The notes: generated by a model not told the origin, from the letters alone. DNA of 64,000 nt from Symbiodinium natans (GCA_905221605.1 CAJNDS010000968.1:754157-818156), one strand, 5' to 3'; shown: positions 40,700 through 52,098, counted from the stretch's first letter. Translations and numbers: made by a program.

Positions 40700-40771
40700 C
40701 TTCTTGTCCTTCCTTGCGGGCAGCTTCTCTGCGGCCCGCATGGCCCTGTCGAACTCCTCGTAAGGGGAGGG
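40700..40771 (-). CDS. Exon-like block, 24 codons
   Basis: CCTGCAAG|CCC to AAGAAG|GTGGAC, phase 0 at both ends: PSPYEEFDRAMRAAEKLPAR then KDKK. Bracketed by CCCTAAA and TTTAGGG. Confidence 0.55.
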
Positions 40772-40789
40772 CTTGCAGGGACGATGCGT

Positions 40790-40860
40790 TTAGGGTTTAG
40801 GGTTTAGGGTTGAGGGTTTAGGGTTGAGGGTTGAGGGTTTAGGGTTTAGGGTTTAGGGTT
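40790..40860 (+). repeat. Telomere-like array (TTTAGGG, TTGAGGG)n
   Basis: Right bracket of the 40700 exon. 40862-42750 holds no gene I can support apart from hairpins. Confidence 0.93.
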
Positions 40861-41229
40861 ATGCTCTGAAGCCAAGCCGGCTAGGCAACTAGAATACCTA
40901 AAAAACAGGGGGAAGCCCTCTAAGACCCTATGCCGTAACCCTAAACTTCCCTAAACATCTGCTGCTGAACACTGGGCTTCGGACGATCTGGCAAGCTTAT
41001 TGCGGTCAGACTCAAGATTTCACAATTCTGGCAGGTTTGAAGACATGATGGTGATAGCATCCTTACAAAATATTCGACCGGCACCGGCTGTAGCTGACAG
41101 TGCGACGAATCAGCAATACTCCCAAACAGTACTACCGGCTAGTCGCTTTTGCATCCGGGCTTGGGCAGTCGGCCGGGGATGGAAGGACCTGCCAGTCCCT
41201 AAACCCTAAACCTTGAAGCGGCCCCAAAC

Positions 41230-41291
41230 TTGGGACTTTCCCTCTTCTACTAACACTCCTTCATAGGGATTATATTAGGGGGAACATCCCA
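41230..41291. mobile_element. Hairpin family A, copy A6, with 9-bp direct repeats
   Basis: Ends TTGGGACTTTCC and GGGGGAACATCCCA; flanked by GCCCCAAAC on both sides (41221-41229 and 41292-41300). Short internal-deletion copy, 62 bp. Confidence 0.65.
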
Positions 41292-41711
41292 GCCCCAAAC
41301 CCTAAACCCGATAAAACCCATAAAGCAATTGCAGGCATCAAGGGGGGCCAGGAGCCTACAGCACAGGTAGCGGGATGCCCCGTGCTTGTTAGCTGCATGG
41401 CGGGGCTTTCCGCTGTACTTCGGGGCTACCTGAGAACCCAGAGTCTACATTGTTGCAGGTGAGTCGATGGCACCCCCTTGTAGGATTTTAGGAAACTTAC
41501 GCACGACAGGTGTGAGGTTCGTAAGGTAGAATCTTAAGGTTCAGGGTTCTGCCAGATGCCCCACGGAAATCCAAAAGTTCCACGACTTGTGGTTCAGCTT
41601 GCCTGTGAGCTTGCCTGGCATACCCTGGATGAGAGTAAGTAGCTGCACATCAGAAACTACAGCAATTACAGGATTGATTCAGGGTTGGCATCAAGGGTGA
41701 AGGGGTAGGGC

Positions 41712-41810
41712 TGGGATGTTCCCCCTTATACTAACAGGCCTTAATAGGGAGTACAGTACCCCCTACTATGACCCCTCTTACGGACAGCTAGTATAAGGGA
41801 GAACATCCCA
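41712..41810. mobile_element. Hairpin family A, copy A1
   Basis: Ends TGGGATGTTCCCCCTTATAC and GTATAAGGGAGAACATCCCA, 99 bp, AGGGC on both flanks. Confidence 0.75.
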
Positions 41811-42756
41811 AGGGCAGGGGTGAAGTTTCATGCTTTTCTTGGCTTCTGGATATTTGAAGTCAGCCAAACAGCTCCTTCACGCTGACCTCGCCGCCGCCAT
41901 CCTTGTCCTCAGCGTTGGGGGGCGGACCGAATGAACCCTCGAAGGGTCTACGGTTCATACACCCTGCACTTCCGATTCAGCACCTTCAGCCAAGTGGTCC
42001 AAACCCTAAACTCTAAACTCTAAACCCTTTCTGGAAGAAGGCCACAGAAGTGGCTCCTGAACACTTAAAAACTCCTCAGCCCGCAAGTTCGTGGCCACTT
42101 CTCCTAGGGCCGGTCTTCTCAACCCTAATCTGCTTTAGAACACCCAAAAAAAGAAAAAATATAATCACCTTGACTTTTTTTGTTTTTGGGAGGTTCGTAA
42201 GAAACAGTAGCAATAAGGACGTAATGAACTACCATAATTCCTCCCAGGGGCTACAAACGCAGAGCTTAGGCTTCCATTCTCACAGGCGATAGGGTTGAGG
42301 GTTTTGACAGTGTAGGCCAAAATCTGACCATGTTTGACCAAAATCCCCCCCCCATAATATAAACTCTGCTACCTCTTTTAGGCTCTAAACCTCGGACATA
42401 TCAGCCCTTCCCCCCGAACCTCCGAAAACCACGATTGATGTGGCTCCCCCTTTCTTGGCCACCGAAGCAGACAGCTTCAACCAAAAAAGTCCACTAACAA
42501 ACCTGAACCCCAAACTGCCGTGTTAGAGGTGAGGGGCCGGCCCCGGCGCGACAAAATCTCTGAACCGGGGCGACTCAACACCCTCTCTGCCCTTACTTCT
42601 GACTCTCCGTGAACCTTTGCGCACAGGAGAGTTCTACAAGACTTCGAAATTTTGTGGGGTAGCTAGGTGCTTCCCAACATTGTTTGGGGACGACTTTCTT
42701 GAGAGTTCTACTTCAAGATGTACCCAGCACACACCCAGACCCCAATCTCGGATCCC

Positions 42757-42838
42757 CTGGCGATGACGTTCATGATGGACTGCAAGTCTGCGTCTGACAG
42801 CTTGAAGCCAAGGTCGGAGAGGCCTGTCTTGCAGGTTT
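42757..42838 (-). CDS. EF-hand-like exon after hairpin intron
   Basis: CCTCCCAG| then ETCKTGLSDLGFKLSDADLQ and SIMNVIAR, a pattern like the linker and entering helix of an EF-hand. Ends near GCCAG|GGG. Confidence 0.5.
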
Positions 42839-42937
42839 CTGGGAGGTTCTTCGTCGGGAATGAGGGAATGAGGTACCCTATGTACTCCCTTACAGGGTAT
42901 ATGTAGGGCCCTAATTCCCTCATTCCCTACGAAGAAC
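42839..42937 (-). mobile_element. Hairpin family D, copy D1, as a GT-AG intron
   Basis: Long inverted ends around GGTTCTTCGT(C/A)GGGAATGAGG. CTTG|GTTCTT ... CTCCCAG|AA gives a 99-nt intron with open frames on both sides. Confidence 0.6.
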
Positions 42938-42985
42938 CAAGGGGGTTTGGGGCTCGATAAGTACATGGGCTGCGAGGACTCAGTA
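42938..42985 (-). CDS. Exon upstream of hairpin intron D1 (possible)
   Basis: SPRSPCTYRAPNPL, phase 1 into the intron; the G is completed by AA to give the Glu of ETCKTG. Confidence 0.35.
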
Positions 42986-43021
42986 GGGTCCCCTTCCTTC
43001 CTTCTGGTGGCCCCTCCCAAG

Positions 43022-43095
43022 TATGAAATTATATCAATAAAATAAGGACAAACAATAATAATGATAATAGTAATAATAATAATAATAATAATGAT
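43022..43095 (+). repeat. (AAT)n microsatellite
   Basis: AATAATAATG repeats. Confidence 0.93.
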
Positions 43096-44704
43096 AGGGC
43101 CCTGCTCCCAGAAACCCTTATTCCCAAAGTAAGACCCTTAACGGTTAGGCTTTTCAGGGTGCAGGGTAGGCCGGAGGCCCTGAGCCCTGGCACCTGCACG
43201 GAGCTCCTCACCGGTCACGTTGCCTCAGATGGTTAGAAGGGTTTGGGTTTGAGGGCTTTTCTGGCACCCGCCGACCCTTACACTACTCATCATGCCACTC
43301 CGCAGGGTCGAATTGAGCTCAGGAGAGAACTGGTGCGGCCTTCTATACTCCCCTTAGAACCTCAATAAAAATAGAGAATAATTCCCAAGGGGGATATAGG
43401 CTTCTAGTGGGTTGATTCACCAGGCTTGACTGGAGCCCAACTGATTCACTGAAGCACTCCGCCACGCTCAATGGCGTCTGGACGCGGTTGTCTCCAAGAC
43501 GGCCAGGCTGTCCAGGCGTGCATTCCTCTTGCTCTATGTCGAGATCCGTCACCGTGCAAGGCTCCTCTTCCCTCCCACCTAGCGGCAGCCTCAAAGGGTG
43601 AGGCATCGAACCACCCCGCAGCGTTTTTTTGCGTGCCTTACTCCACTGCCCCTGATGTTAAGCTATCCAACGTACCTGGGGACGTGGGTCTATCGAGGAT
43701 TCGTGCAGTCCAACATGGAGCCTGGGCCGTGCCCATGTCAAATTTGTAGCGCTCATTGAGTCAACAAAACGCCTTTGCCCTGATCTGCTGTGACCCTCAA
43801 CCCTAAACCCTGCACCCTAAACCGAAGGGTCTCATCCAGTGACTGCAGCAATGCAGCGGGACCCGGCGTCCACTACTAACCACTGAGTGTGCAACAAACA
43901 CCTCACACCGATCCAAACGTTACGACAGCTCTAGGGTCCCAAAACAAGGGTACCATTTTGGAGGGCTCCCATACTAAGGGTTATGTATACATATAGACAT
44001 ATATACATATATATATATATATGCACATACACTCTTTTTTTGTGGGGGGAGGGGGTACATAAGGGGGTCCCTTTATTCCCACATATTCCCCCAAAACTAA
44101 GGAGGGTGCCTTACATGAGATCGGGGTGTGACTTTCGGGTTTGCGATGCGCCGTCTTCAGCGGGTGTGAGGGGGGGGGGAGGGGGGGGGGAGGGGAGTTC
44201 ACATAAGTGGCTCCTTCCTTTGAGTTAAGGGCCTCTGATTGCCCAACCCCGCCAGCTAACATCTCCGAAAAAATCCAAAAGCGACAGGGTCACCGTCACC
44301 GCTGGCGTCGATCTTCTTGAAGAGATCGCTTGCCCGGAGCCTCCGAAGATCCAGTGCTGTGCTAAGAATGATGGCAATGAAAAAGAATTAGAATGGACAT
44401 TTTCAGACAAATAGCAAGTAAGAATATGTATTGTAGAAAAACAAGAGGAATAATCGTAACAATACCTAAAACATCATGGCAATATTCAGAACAATAGTCA
44501 CAATACGAGCAAACATAATTATAATGAACATAATCATCATAATGATAATTATAGTCGTCATAATCATCATCGTAATATTGACAACACAGGAGTGGTGTGT
44601 TGTACAGGCCAAAGAGGGGCACAAGGGTTTGGGGCACAACCGAAACCCACGTGATCACCTAGTCCAGGCCTAAACCGACAGAAAACCACCGACATTGTCG
44701 GCTC

Positions 44705-44832
44705 AGTGCCAGGGTTAGGGTGAAGGGTTTAGGGCTTAGGGTTTAGGTTTAGGGTTTAGGGTTTAGGTTTTAGGGTTTAGGGTTTAGGTTTTAGGGTTTA
44801 GGGTCTAGGGTTTAGGGTTTAGGGTTTAGGGT
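44705..44832 (+). repeat. Telomere-like array (TTTAGGG, TTTAGG)n
   Basis: About 17 units with TTTAGG and TTTTAGGG length variants. 43100-44700 holds microsatellites and no supported gene. Confidence 0.93.
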
Positions 44833-45423
44833 CCACTACACCTTCAGTCCCGGGCCCTAAGCCCGAACCCCAAACAAGCGCCGATGATCCCCGAAATTTG
44901 CATGAACGACTTGGGTTCCCACATCTTGAAAGAATATGGAAATACTTTAAGGGTCCAGGGGGTTTATCTGTAGGAAAGCCTAGACCCTACACCCTAAACC
45001 CTAAACCCTAAACTTGCCCTACACCCTTTCTTGAGCACGGAATCCCCCGCGTGGCTGGCCTCTTCTTCTTGAGCAGGTCCGCCACGCTCTTCATTAGGTC
45101 CTGCACTGTGGAGCTGGTGGCACATAGCCCCAAGGTCGAGTGGTTTGTTAGCGCTGCCTTCAGCAGCCTTGTAGCTCCCTTAAAAAGGAGACCCCTCATA
45201 TACCCCTCATATACCCCCATACAACCTACGGGCCCTTGCATCAGAACCCTTTACAGGAGGTAAGGGTTACCATCATCAGGGCCCATGAAACTACCCTTCC
45301 ACTTGTATGCAAGCAGACCCAAGGAGCCGAGGGCTTCGGGTTTGGGGCCCTTGGAGGGTTTGGGGCCCTTGGAGGGTTTGTAAAGTGGGAGCTAGTGCGC
45401 GAGCTTGCAGCCCACTATAGCCC

Positions 45424-45475
45424 CAAACAAACCCTAAACCCTAAACCCTAAACCCTAAACCCTTAACCCTAAAAC
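45424..45475 (+). repeat. Telomere-like array (CCCTAAA)n
   Basis: Six units. Confidence 0.92.
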
Positions 45476-45929
45476 CCCCAAAACCCTCAGAGCCTAAACA
45501 GCCGGAACCCTCAGCATGCCCCGAAAACCGTCAACGGACCCTTGCCTCCGCCTCTGAGGTCATCTTCGGCGCGGTGTCTACCGGCTTCGATGGCTTCTCC
45601 TGCAGACGGCTTAGGGTTTAGGGTGTGGGGTTTACGGTTTCAGGTTTGGGGTTTAGGGTCTGATTTCTCTCTACCCACGCATTTATATCTGTATATGTAC
45701 ACACATATATATATATATAGCTCACCCCCCCCCCTCGACAGACCCCCGGAAGCAAAAAAAGGGCTGAGGGCGCGACGGACAGCATAGCTGCACACAGTAG
45801 CCAGACCCGTTAACACACAATAGAGCATCTTTTTTTCGATTAGTACGGCTTTGTGTTCGCAATGAAAGATTCAGACAGATGTGAGAAGGACGCATGCTGT
45901 AAGGACCTGAACAATTTGCTCGACATCGT

Positions 45930-46790
45930 GGATTGCTATTAATTTTAAATAAGATTGCTCTTAGTTTTACTTGGGTTCCTATTAAGTTTATTAGGATTCA
46001 TAGGCTTCGTATGAGTTCAATAGGAATCCTATTTAAATCAGTAGGAACCCCATTAAAATGAATGAGAACCCTATTGAAATTAAGACGAGTCTTTTTTGAA
46101 AACTTAGTAAGAATCCTAGTACAATTAATAAGAACCTGGTTGAAATACGTAGAAGCTCCTATTAAACTTTCTTGGCGTCCTAAATTCAGAGGAACCATAG
46201 GAAGGCCATCCAAATGAATAGGAACCCTTTTGAATTCATAGGAATGCTATTAAAATTAATAGGAACCCTACAAAAGAATCTATGAATTCTTTTCAAGAGT
46301 AACAGGAATCCGTGTAACATGAAGATGAATCCTATAAAGGATCAAGAGGAGCCAATAAAATTCTATAAAAAAAGTAATGTGGGCCCTTCAAAACTTAAAA
46401 CAATAAGAGTCGTACTGTTAGAATTATAACAAACCCTATTAACACATTTAATTAACAGGATTGCTAATAAAACAAATGAGAGTTACAATAACATTAATTC
46501 GAGTCCAATTGAAATGAATAGGGAACAGGATTTAAAAACATAATCGGAGCACTGTGGAATCTAGTAGGAATCCTATGAACATTATTAGGAATCCTGTCAA
46601 CATGAATGAGAAACCCTGTTAAAATGAATACGAAGCCTATTCCAATTAACCAGAAGCCTTTTAAATGAATAGGAAGCTTGTCAAAGCAAAAGGAACCCAA
46701 TTAGAAATTGTAAGACATCTTATGAAAATGAATAAGAAGCCTATTGAAATTAATAGGAATATGTATAAAATCTGTTATGAAGCTTATTAA
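45930..46790 (+). repeat. AT-rich degenerate repeats (unit about 28 bp)
   Basis: Recurring AATAGGAA(C/T)CCTATTAAAATGA-like units, strongly diverged, about 30 in 860 bp. The unit is itself partly palindromic (AGGAATCCT). No gene; base composition unlike the rest of the window. Confidence 0.75.
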
Positions 46791-46821
46791 ACTTCTGGGA
46801 TTTTGGGATTTTTGGAATTTT

Positions 46822-46939
46822 GGAAACTCGAGGAATTTTGGGTTTTTTTGGATTTTGAGCAAATTCCTCGAGTTTCCAAAAATCCGAAACTGGGGTTGGG
46901 ATTTTTGGATTTTTGGATTTTTGGAAACTCGAGGAATTT
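46822..46939 (+). repeat. Three copies of a 17-mer, one inverted
   Basis: GGAAACTCGAGGAATTT at 46822-46838 and 46923-46939, with its exact reverse complement at 46861-46877. Confidence 0.9.
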
Positions 46940-47400
46940 TGGAGTGGTGCTCTTCCCCCCGCCCCCTTCCTGAACAGATCGGAAATATACTTCCGGGGTC
47001 TGTCGAGGGGGGGGGTGACCATATATATATATATATATCTGTGTGTGTGCGCGTGCATCATGACACATTGCATTTCATGTATGTGTGTATTATTTGTGTT
47101 TGAGAGGGCATTCATTGTGGAGAGGGTGACAACGCGCGAACGTACAAGAACCTGAAGCCACTCAACCTCTACTCTCCCGAAACCCTCCAAAGCCTCCTAC
47201 ATATCCTGTAATCCTTGAACCCGCCCCCCCCCCCCCAACAACAACAAAAAAAATAAGGCCTACAGGCCCTAAATCGTACCCAATCGCGCCTCGACGGCAA
47301 CGCCGAAGCCGGACATCAGAACCGTCTTCCTGGGATGCGCTGAAGAGGCTTAGGGCTTTTTCAGGGTTTAGGGTTTGGGGTGTGCTTCTTGGGTTTCCTA

Positions 47401-47492
47401 TGGCGGTTTCCGAGACTAGGGGTACCTTATTGGGGTCGGGAATCCTACTGTTTGGGGGTCTATATTAGGGTCCCCTATGTTCGTAAAACCCA
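47401..47492. mobile_element. Hairpin family B, copy B4
   Basis: TGGCGGTTTCCGAGACTAGG ... TTCGTAAAACCCA. A family-A left half follows at 47626-47690. Confidence 0.5.
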
Positions 47493-47884
47493 GTATGGAC
47501 AAGGACCCCTTAGAAGCAGAGTTTACAAAATCAAATCCTGAGGCACTTTTCGGACGTTTTAAGGCAAAGATGGGCAAAGGACCTGCACGGGCTGCGTTTT
47601 TTCAAGCAGAATGAGTACCTTGGGATGTTCCCCCTTATACTAACAGTCCTCAATAGGGAGTCTCATAGGGATACTATCCGCCGACCCCAGCGGTAGCAGG
47701 GCGGCGTCAGTGAAGACCCCCCACCGCCCTCACCGCCCTCACCCGCTCTCACAGCATGCTGCTCATGACACCTTGAATTGGAGTGTTTTTGCATTGTTTG
47801 GCTTCAGTGCATGCCCAAACCCCGCCACCCATCGCCCTCACCCATGACGCCTTGAATTGGACCTTTGACCCCCCCACCCCATCC

Positions 47885-48145
47885 ACTCAGTGGTTTAAGG
47901 GCCCCACCCCCCCCCCCCTCCCACCCCCACCCCCCCCCCCACCCCCCCCCCCCCCACCCCCCCACCCCACCCCCCCCCCCCCCACCCCCCCCACCCCCAC
48001 CACCCCCCCACCCTGGTGTAGGGTTGTCAACCGAACCCCCCACCCCCCCCCCCCACCCCCCCCCCCCCCACCCCCCACCCCGCACCCCCCCCCACCCCTT
48101 CCCCACCCCCCGCCCCCACCCCCCCCCCCCCCCCCCCCGCCACGC
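47885..48145 (+). repeat. C-rich tract (CCCCCCA)n
   Basis: About 260 bp of C runs broken by single A. The opposite strand could form G-quadruplexes. Pro/His frames are artefacts. Confidence 0.95.
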
Positions 48146-48549
48146 AGGCCTCACCTGCCCAAAGGATTCCAGTCCATGCCCGCCCTGACTCTCACCGCTC
48201 TCACCGCTCTCATCACTCCCCCTCCCTGTGCCCCCCAGTCCACCCCTCCCTGACACCAACGCTTTGCCCTCAACCCCCTATGCGCCGCCACCCCCTACTC
48301 CGCCCCTGACAAATCAGGGATTCAATCCACGCCCGCCCTAACCGCCTCCCCGCTCTCATCACTCCCCTGCCTTCCGCCCCCAACTCCACCAACCCTCGAC
48401 CGTCACCTCCCCTGTCCACCCGCCGCGCTCCACCCTGCCTTCCGCCCCAACCCTCTCACCAGAGCTGGTCAAAATGAGTCAGGCCCCCCTTTCCGCCAGC
48501 CGCCCCCTGCCTTCCGCCCCCAACTCCCTAGTCCGACACCAACCCTCTA

Positions 48550-49800
48550 CCATTCTGCCGAGCAGGCTGCGATGCTCTCCGAACCATGAGGAAAGCATCC
48601 TTTGAGCCGACGAGCGGGTTTAGACCTTTCAACTATGCTCTGGCGGGGTCGGCGGCTTGAGCCGGAGGCTCTTAAATCCGGCCCCCGCGCCGCCCGTGGT
48701 CCAGGGCGGAGCCCGCGTCGCACTAAAGCGCTAGCTTTAAGGGGCGAGCGCCCGAGCCGCCGACCCCGTCCAAAATTAATTGCTTCAAATTCGCGCGGGG
48801 CCCTTCGGGAGGCCTCCAAAACGGCATCCAAGGGGACGCAACACGCGGTGGTGCGAAAAGCACGAAATCCTCGTAAAAAACCATGGGTTTTACGAAAAAC
48901 CGAGGCCACAAAACACCCGCAGCACCCCATTAAACCCTCACGGGCGCGCATCATCGGCCCTAGCTTTTCACATGGGGCGCGCGCCAGGCCGAAACCACGT
49001 TTTTCAAGGTTTGGGGGGGGGTACCGGAAGCCCAAAACCAGGCGAGCATCATGAGCATCAGCAGCCCTGGCCCGCGGGCCCAAGGCAATAAAAAACGCTG
49101 AAAAACGCTGAAATCACCGTAAATACCGTGTTTTTATGAGGTTTTTCACGCGTGCCTCCGACCCCCACCCCTGTTGCCCTTGACCCGCCCCCAAAGTGCG
49201 CATCATCGAAACCCACGTCCGGGGGGGGGTCTGCTGATGCTGCTGATGCGCGGGGTCCGGGCGCATCATCGAGCCATCGCTTCTCTTGGGCTTCGTGGGG
49301 GGGTCCGGGCCCACGGCCCAGAGACCCAGCTGATGCTCATGATGCTCGGTTTGGGGGGGTGTTCCAACAGCAGAAAACCTCGTAAATACCGAGTGTTTTG
49401 TGGGTCCACGTAAAAACGCCCCTAAAATCGCTCATTTTACGCGCTCGAACGGCTTCGTGCCTACAAAACACCCGAACAGCAGGACCCCGAATGCCCTTAA
49501 GGGCATTCGGGGTCTTGCTTTTGGGGGTTTCGTGGGCACGCAAGCGTTCAAGCACATACAATCGGCGTGTTTAAGGGGGTTTTGGATGGCCTGGGGGAGG
49601 CCGCTGATGCTCATGATGCTCCCTTTCCTGGGTCCCAAAAGGCTTCCCAAGCCCAAAAACACGTGTTTACAGCGTTTTCTGAAGGTTTTTCGAAGGCAAA
49701 ACGCATGCATAGAATGCTTTTAAGGCCCCCAAACCAACCCCACTGATGCTCCTGATGCGGGTGCGCGCGCGCGCGCGCGGCGCGCGCGCGCGGGGGGGGG
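48550..49800. repeat. GC-rich island with repeated GATGCTCATGATGC motif
   Basis: GATGCTCATGATGCTC at about 49332 and 49605, related copies at 49222 and 49743, and an inverted copy at 49046. Between them lie similar GTAAATACCG...GTGTTTT segments. All six frames have long open stretches, so no single gene is favoured. Confidence 0.55.
49441..49556. mobile_element. Long hairpin with perfect 32-bp core palindrome
   Basis: Core 49483-49514 is a perfect palindrome centred on CCCTTAAGGG. Imperfect arms extend to about 49441 and 49556 (CTCGAACG / CGTTCAAG). Confidence 0.7.
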
Positions 49801-50489
49801 GGGGGGGAGGGGGGGCGAAGGCAGGAGAAAGAGAGACAGAGAGAAGGAGAGGACAAAGACACGGGAAAGAGAAGACAGTGCCAAGGTTCAAGGTTTCGTG
49901 CTTTGGGGGGCGGGGGCCGGCCCGTGCCGCTAGGCCTGAATTTAGGGTTTAGGGTTTAGGGTTTAGCCCTAAAAAGCCCTAGAGCCCCAAACGCCTGAAC
50001 CCCTAAAGCCCTAAAACCCTAGAGCCTTCAAGGCTTAAGGGTGTAGAGGGCTTTGAGGGCTTAGGGTTCCGAGGTAGCTATAAGTAGGGTTATAAGTTAT
50101 AAGTGTGGCAATTATACATATTTAGGGTACTTATAACCCTACTTGTAAGTGCCCAATAAACCTCCAAGTGGGTTCAGGGGATCGCGGGTTCGAGGGTTCA
50201 CAGGTTGGAGAAGCTTCCGGGAAGGCTTCCCTGCGAGGCTCAGGAAGGCTGGCGTGGCCATGCTTCGCATTCAGGGATGAGGGTTTAGGGTTTAGGGCTT
50301 AGGGCTTAAACAAGCTCGGGTTTAGGGCTTGCGGTTGAGGGCTTGTAGTGTTTAAGGCTAAGGGTTTCGGGGTGAAGGGCCTAAGCAAGTTCAGGGTTCA
50401 GGACTTAGGGCCTAGCACTTGGGGTTGAGGGTTCACTTGCGGTTGAGGGTTTAGGGTTTATAGGGGTTAGGGTTCAGGGTGACAAAAGC

Positions 50490-50775
50490 TTAGCTCAGGG
50501 TCTCCTCGGCCTTTCGCTTGTGCTCGTGGACCTCCCACTTCGCCTTCAAGAGGGCACATGAGTCCTGTGTCAAGTTGACCATCATCTTCGCATCTTCTCC
50601 CGCCGAGGGCCCCCGGGGAGCTCCCTTGTCAGGGTGGTGGGCTTTGAGGAGCTCCGCCCTTTTCTTGAAAAAGCTCTGCAAGCGACATGGGCTTGTCCTC
50701 TGCCATGCCGAACAAGTCGAGTGCTTTGAGCCACCTTGCCGTCTTCGGGTCCATGTCTTTCGAGGTGAGCGGCAT
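50490..50775 (-). pseudogene. J-domain (DnaJ-like) protein, frame broken by one base
   Basis: ATG at 50775 after CTTGCAG|CC starts MPLTSKDMDPKTARWLKALD. The second half is in another frame: KKRAELLKAHHPDKGAP, with the HPD motif that stimulates Hsp70, then a helix-III-like AKMMVNLTQDSCALLKAKWE and a stop at 50490. The two frames meet at a T5 run near 50670, where one extra T accounts for the shift. About 95 residues, a J-domain with little else. Either a sequencing error, a recent lesion, or a tiny intron. Confidence 0.6.
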
Positions 50776-50988
50776 GGCTGCAAGCGGAAGTTGGGGCTTT
50801 CGAACCTTTAGGGTTTAGGGTTTAGGGTTGGGTGAATTAGTACAAGGTTTTTGGGGGAGAGCCCTGAACCCGGTGTCAGAAGACCCGAAAGTCCCGAATC
50901 TTAAGCAATCCCAGGGTCCCAAAGCCCTACAAGCCCAAACCCCTAAAACCCCCCAAAGAACCAAAACAAAAAAAACCTTCGGCCCCTA

Positions 50989-51077
50989 GAGCCTTATCAC
51001 CCTCAAGGCCCCAAAACCCCCTAAACCCCAATTAAGCCTTATCACCCTCAAGGCCCCAAAACCCCCCTAAACCCCAA
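50989..51077 (+). repeat. 42-bp tandem duplication
   Basis: AGCCTTATCACCCTCAAGG... repeated directly, each copy ending in CCCCTAAACCCCAA. Confidence 0.85.
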
Positions 51078-51689
51078 ATAAGCCTGTCAAGCTGCGACTT
51101 CACCGTACCCGCGCGCTGCTTCGGGCTCTCAGGCTCAGCGTCCACAAACTGTGGCCGGCCCCCGCGCGAGGGTCGCCTCTGGGCGCGAAGGGGTTGTACC
51201 CTAAACCCCAGACCCTAAACCCTAAACCCTATACCCTGAATCCTATAGGGTTCAGGGTTTAGGGTTTAGGGTTTAGGCGGGGCGGGCGCAGGGGGGTTTA
51301 TAGGGTTCTCGACCAAGTACAGTCATGACGCATCATGCTGAAGAAAACTGTGAGCGGGCAACCCTGATCCTAAATCAGAACCGCTATATCCCCTCAATCC
51401 TCGCCCTAAATCCTATAAAAGCCCCGAAATTCTGGTCCCTAATCGTTCTTCTATCCCGTCCTGGCTGTGGATCGGACTTCTGTTTGGAAGAGGACTTTCT
51501 GCACGTCCTCTGAGCCTTAAGAATCTGGCTGGAGGCTTAAGGGTTTGGGGTTTGGGGTAAAACGCGGGGTGGGGGGGGGGGGGGGGGTTAGGGTTTAGGG
51601 TCTAGGCTAAGACTACAATCTTGGTGGGAACAAGGTTCACCAAACCCCCCAATGCACCATGTCGGAATGGCAAGGCAAGCTCTGGTAGC

Positions 51690-51785
51690 CCTAAACCCTA
51701 AACCCTAAACCCCAAACCCCAAACCCTAAACCCCAAACCCCAAACCCCACACCCTAAACCCTAAACCCCAAATCCTAAACCCCTG
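51690..51785 (+). repeat. Telomere-like array (CCCTAAA, CCCCAAA)n
   Basis: Mixed units. A second array of CCCAAAA/CCCTAAA lies at 51928-52013. Confidence 0.92.
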
Positions 51786-52098
51786 GAGTTGGGCGGTCAA
51801 GCCCGGTGATGTGTGGAGATGCCTTGGCAAAGTCTCGTGCAGGTGGGGTCGGCTACTTCTCTTGGTGCTCTTGTTTTAAGCATCTCTGGGGTGGGTGTGG
51901 GTGGGGGGGGGGGGGGGGGCTTTACACCCAAAACCCAAAACCCAAAACCCAAAACCCAAAACCCAAAACCCAAAACCCTGAACCCTAAACCCTAAGCCCT
52001 AAACCCTAAACCCATCCTTCCGAAGCCCTAAGTGCCTAACTACTCAACACCCAGCCGCTGAGGTGTACCGCGGCACTCACCTCCCTCTGGGTGAGCCG

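Noticed and set aside
47783-48259. Pro/His-rich and Gly-rich ORFs of 150 codons on both strands
   Set aside because: Caused by the C-rich tract, which lacks stops by composition.
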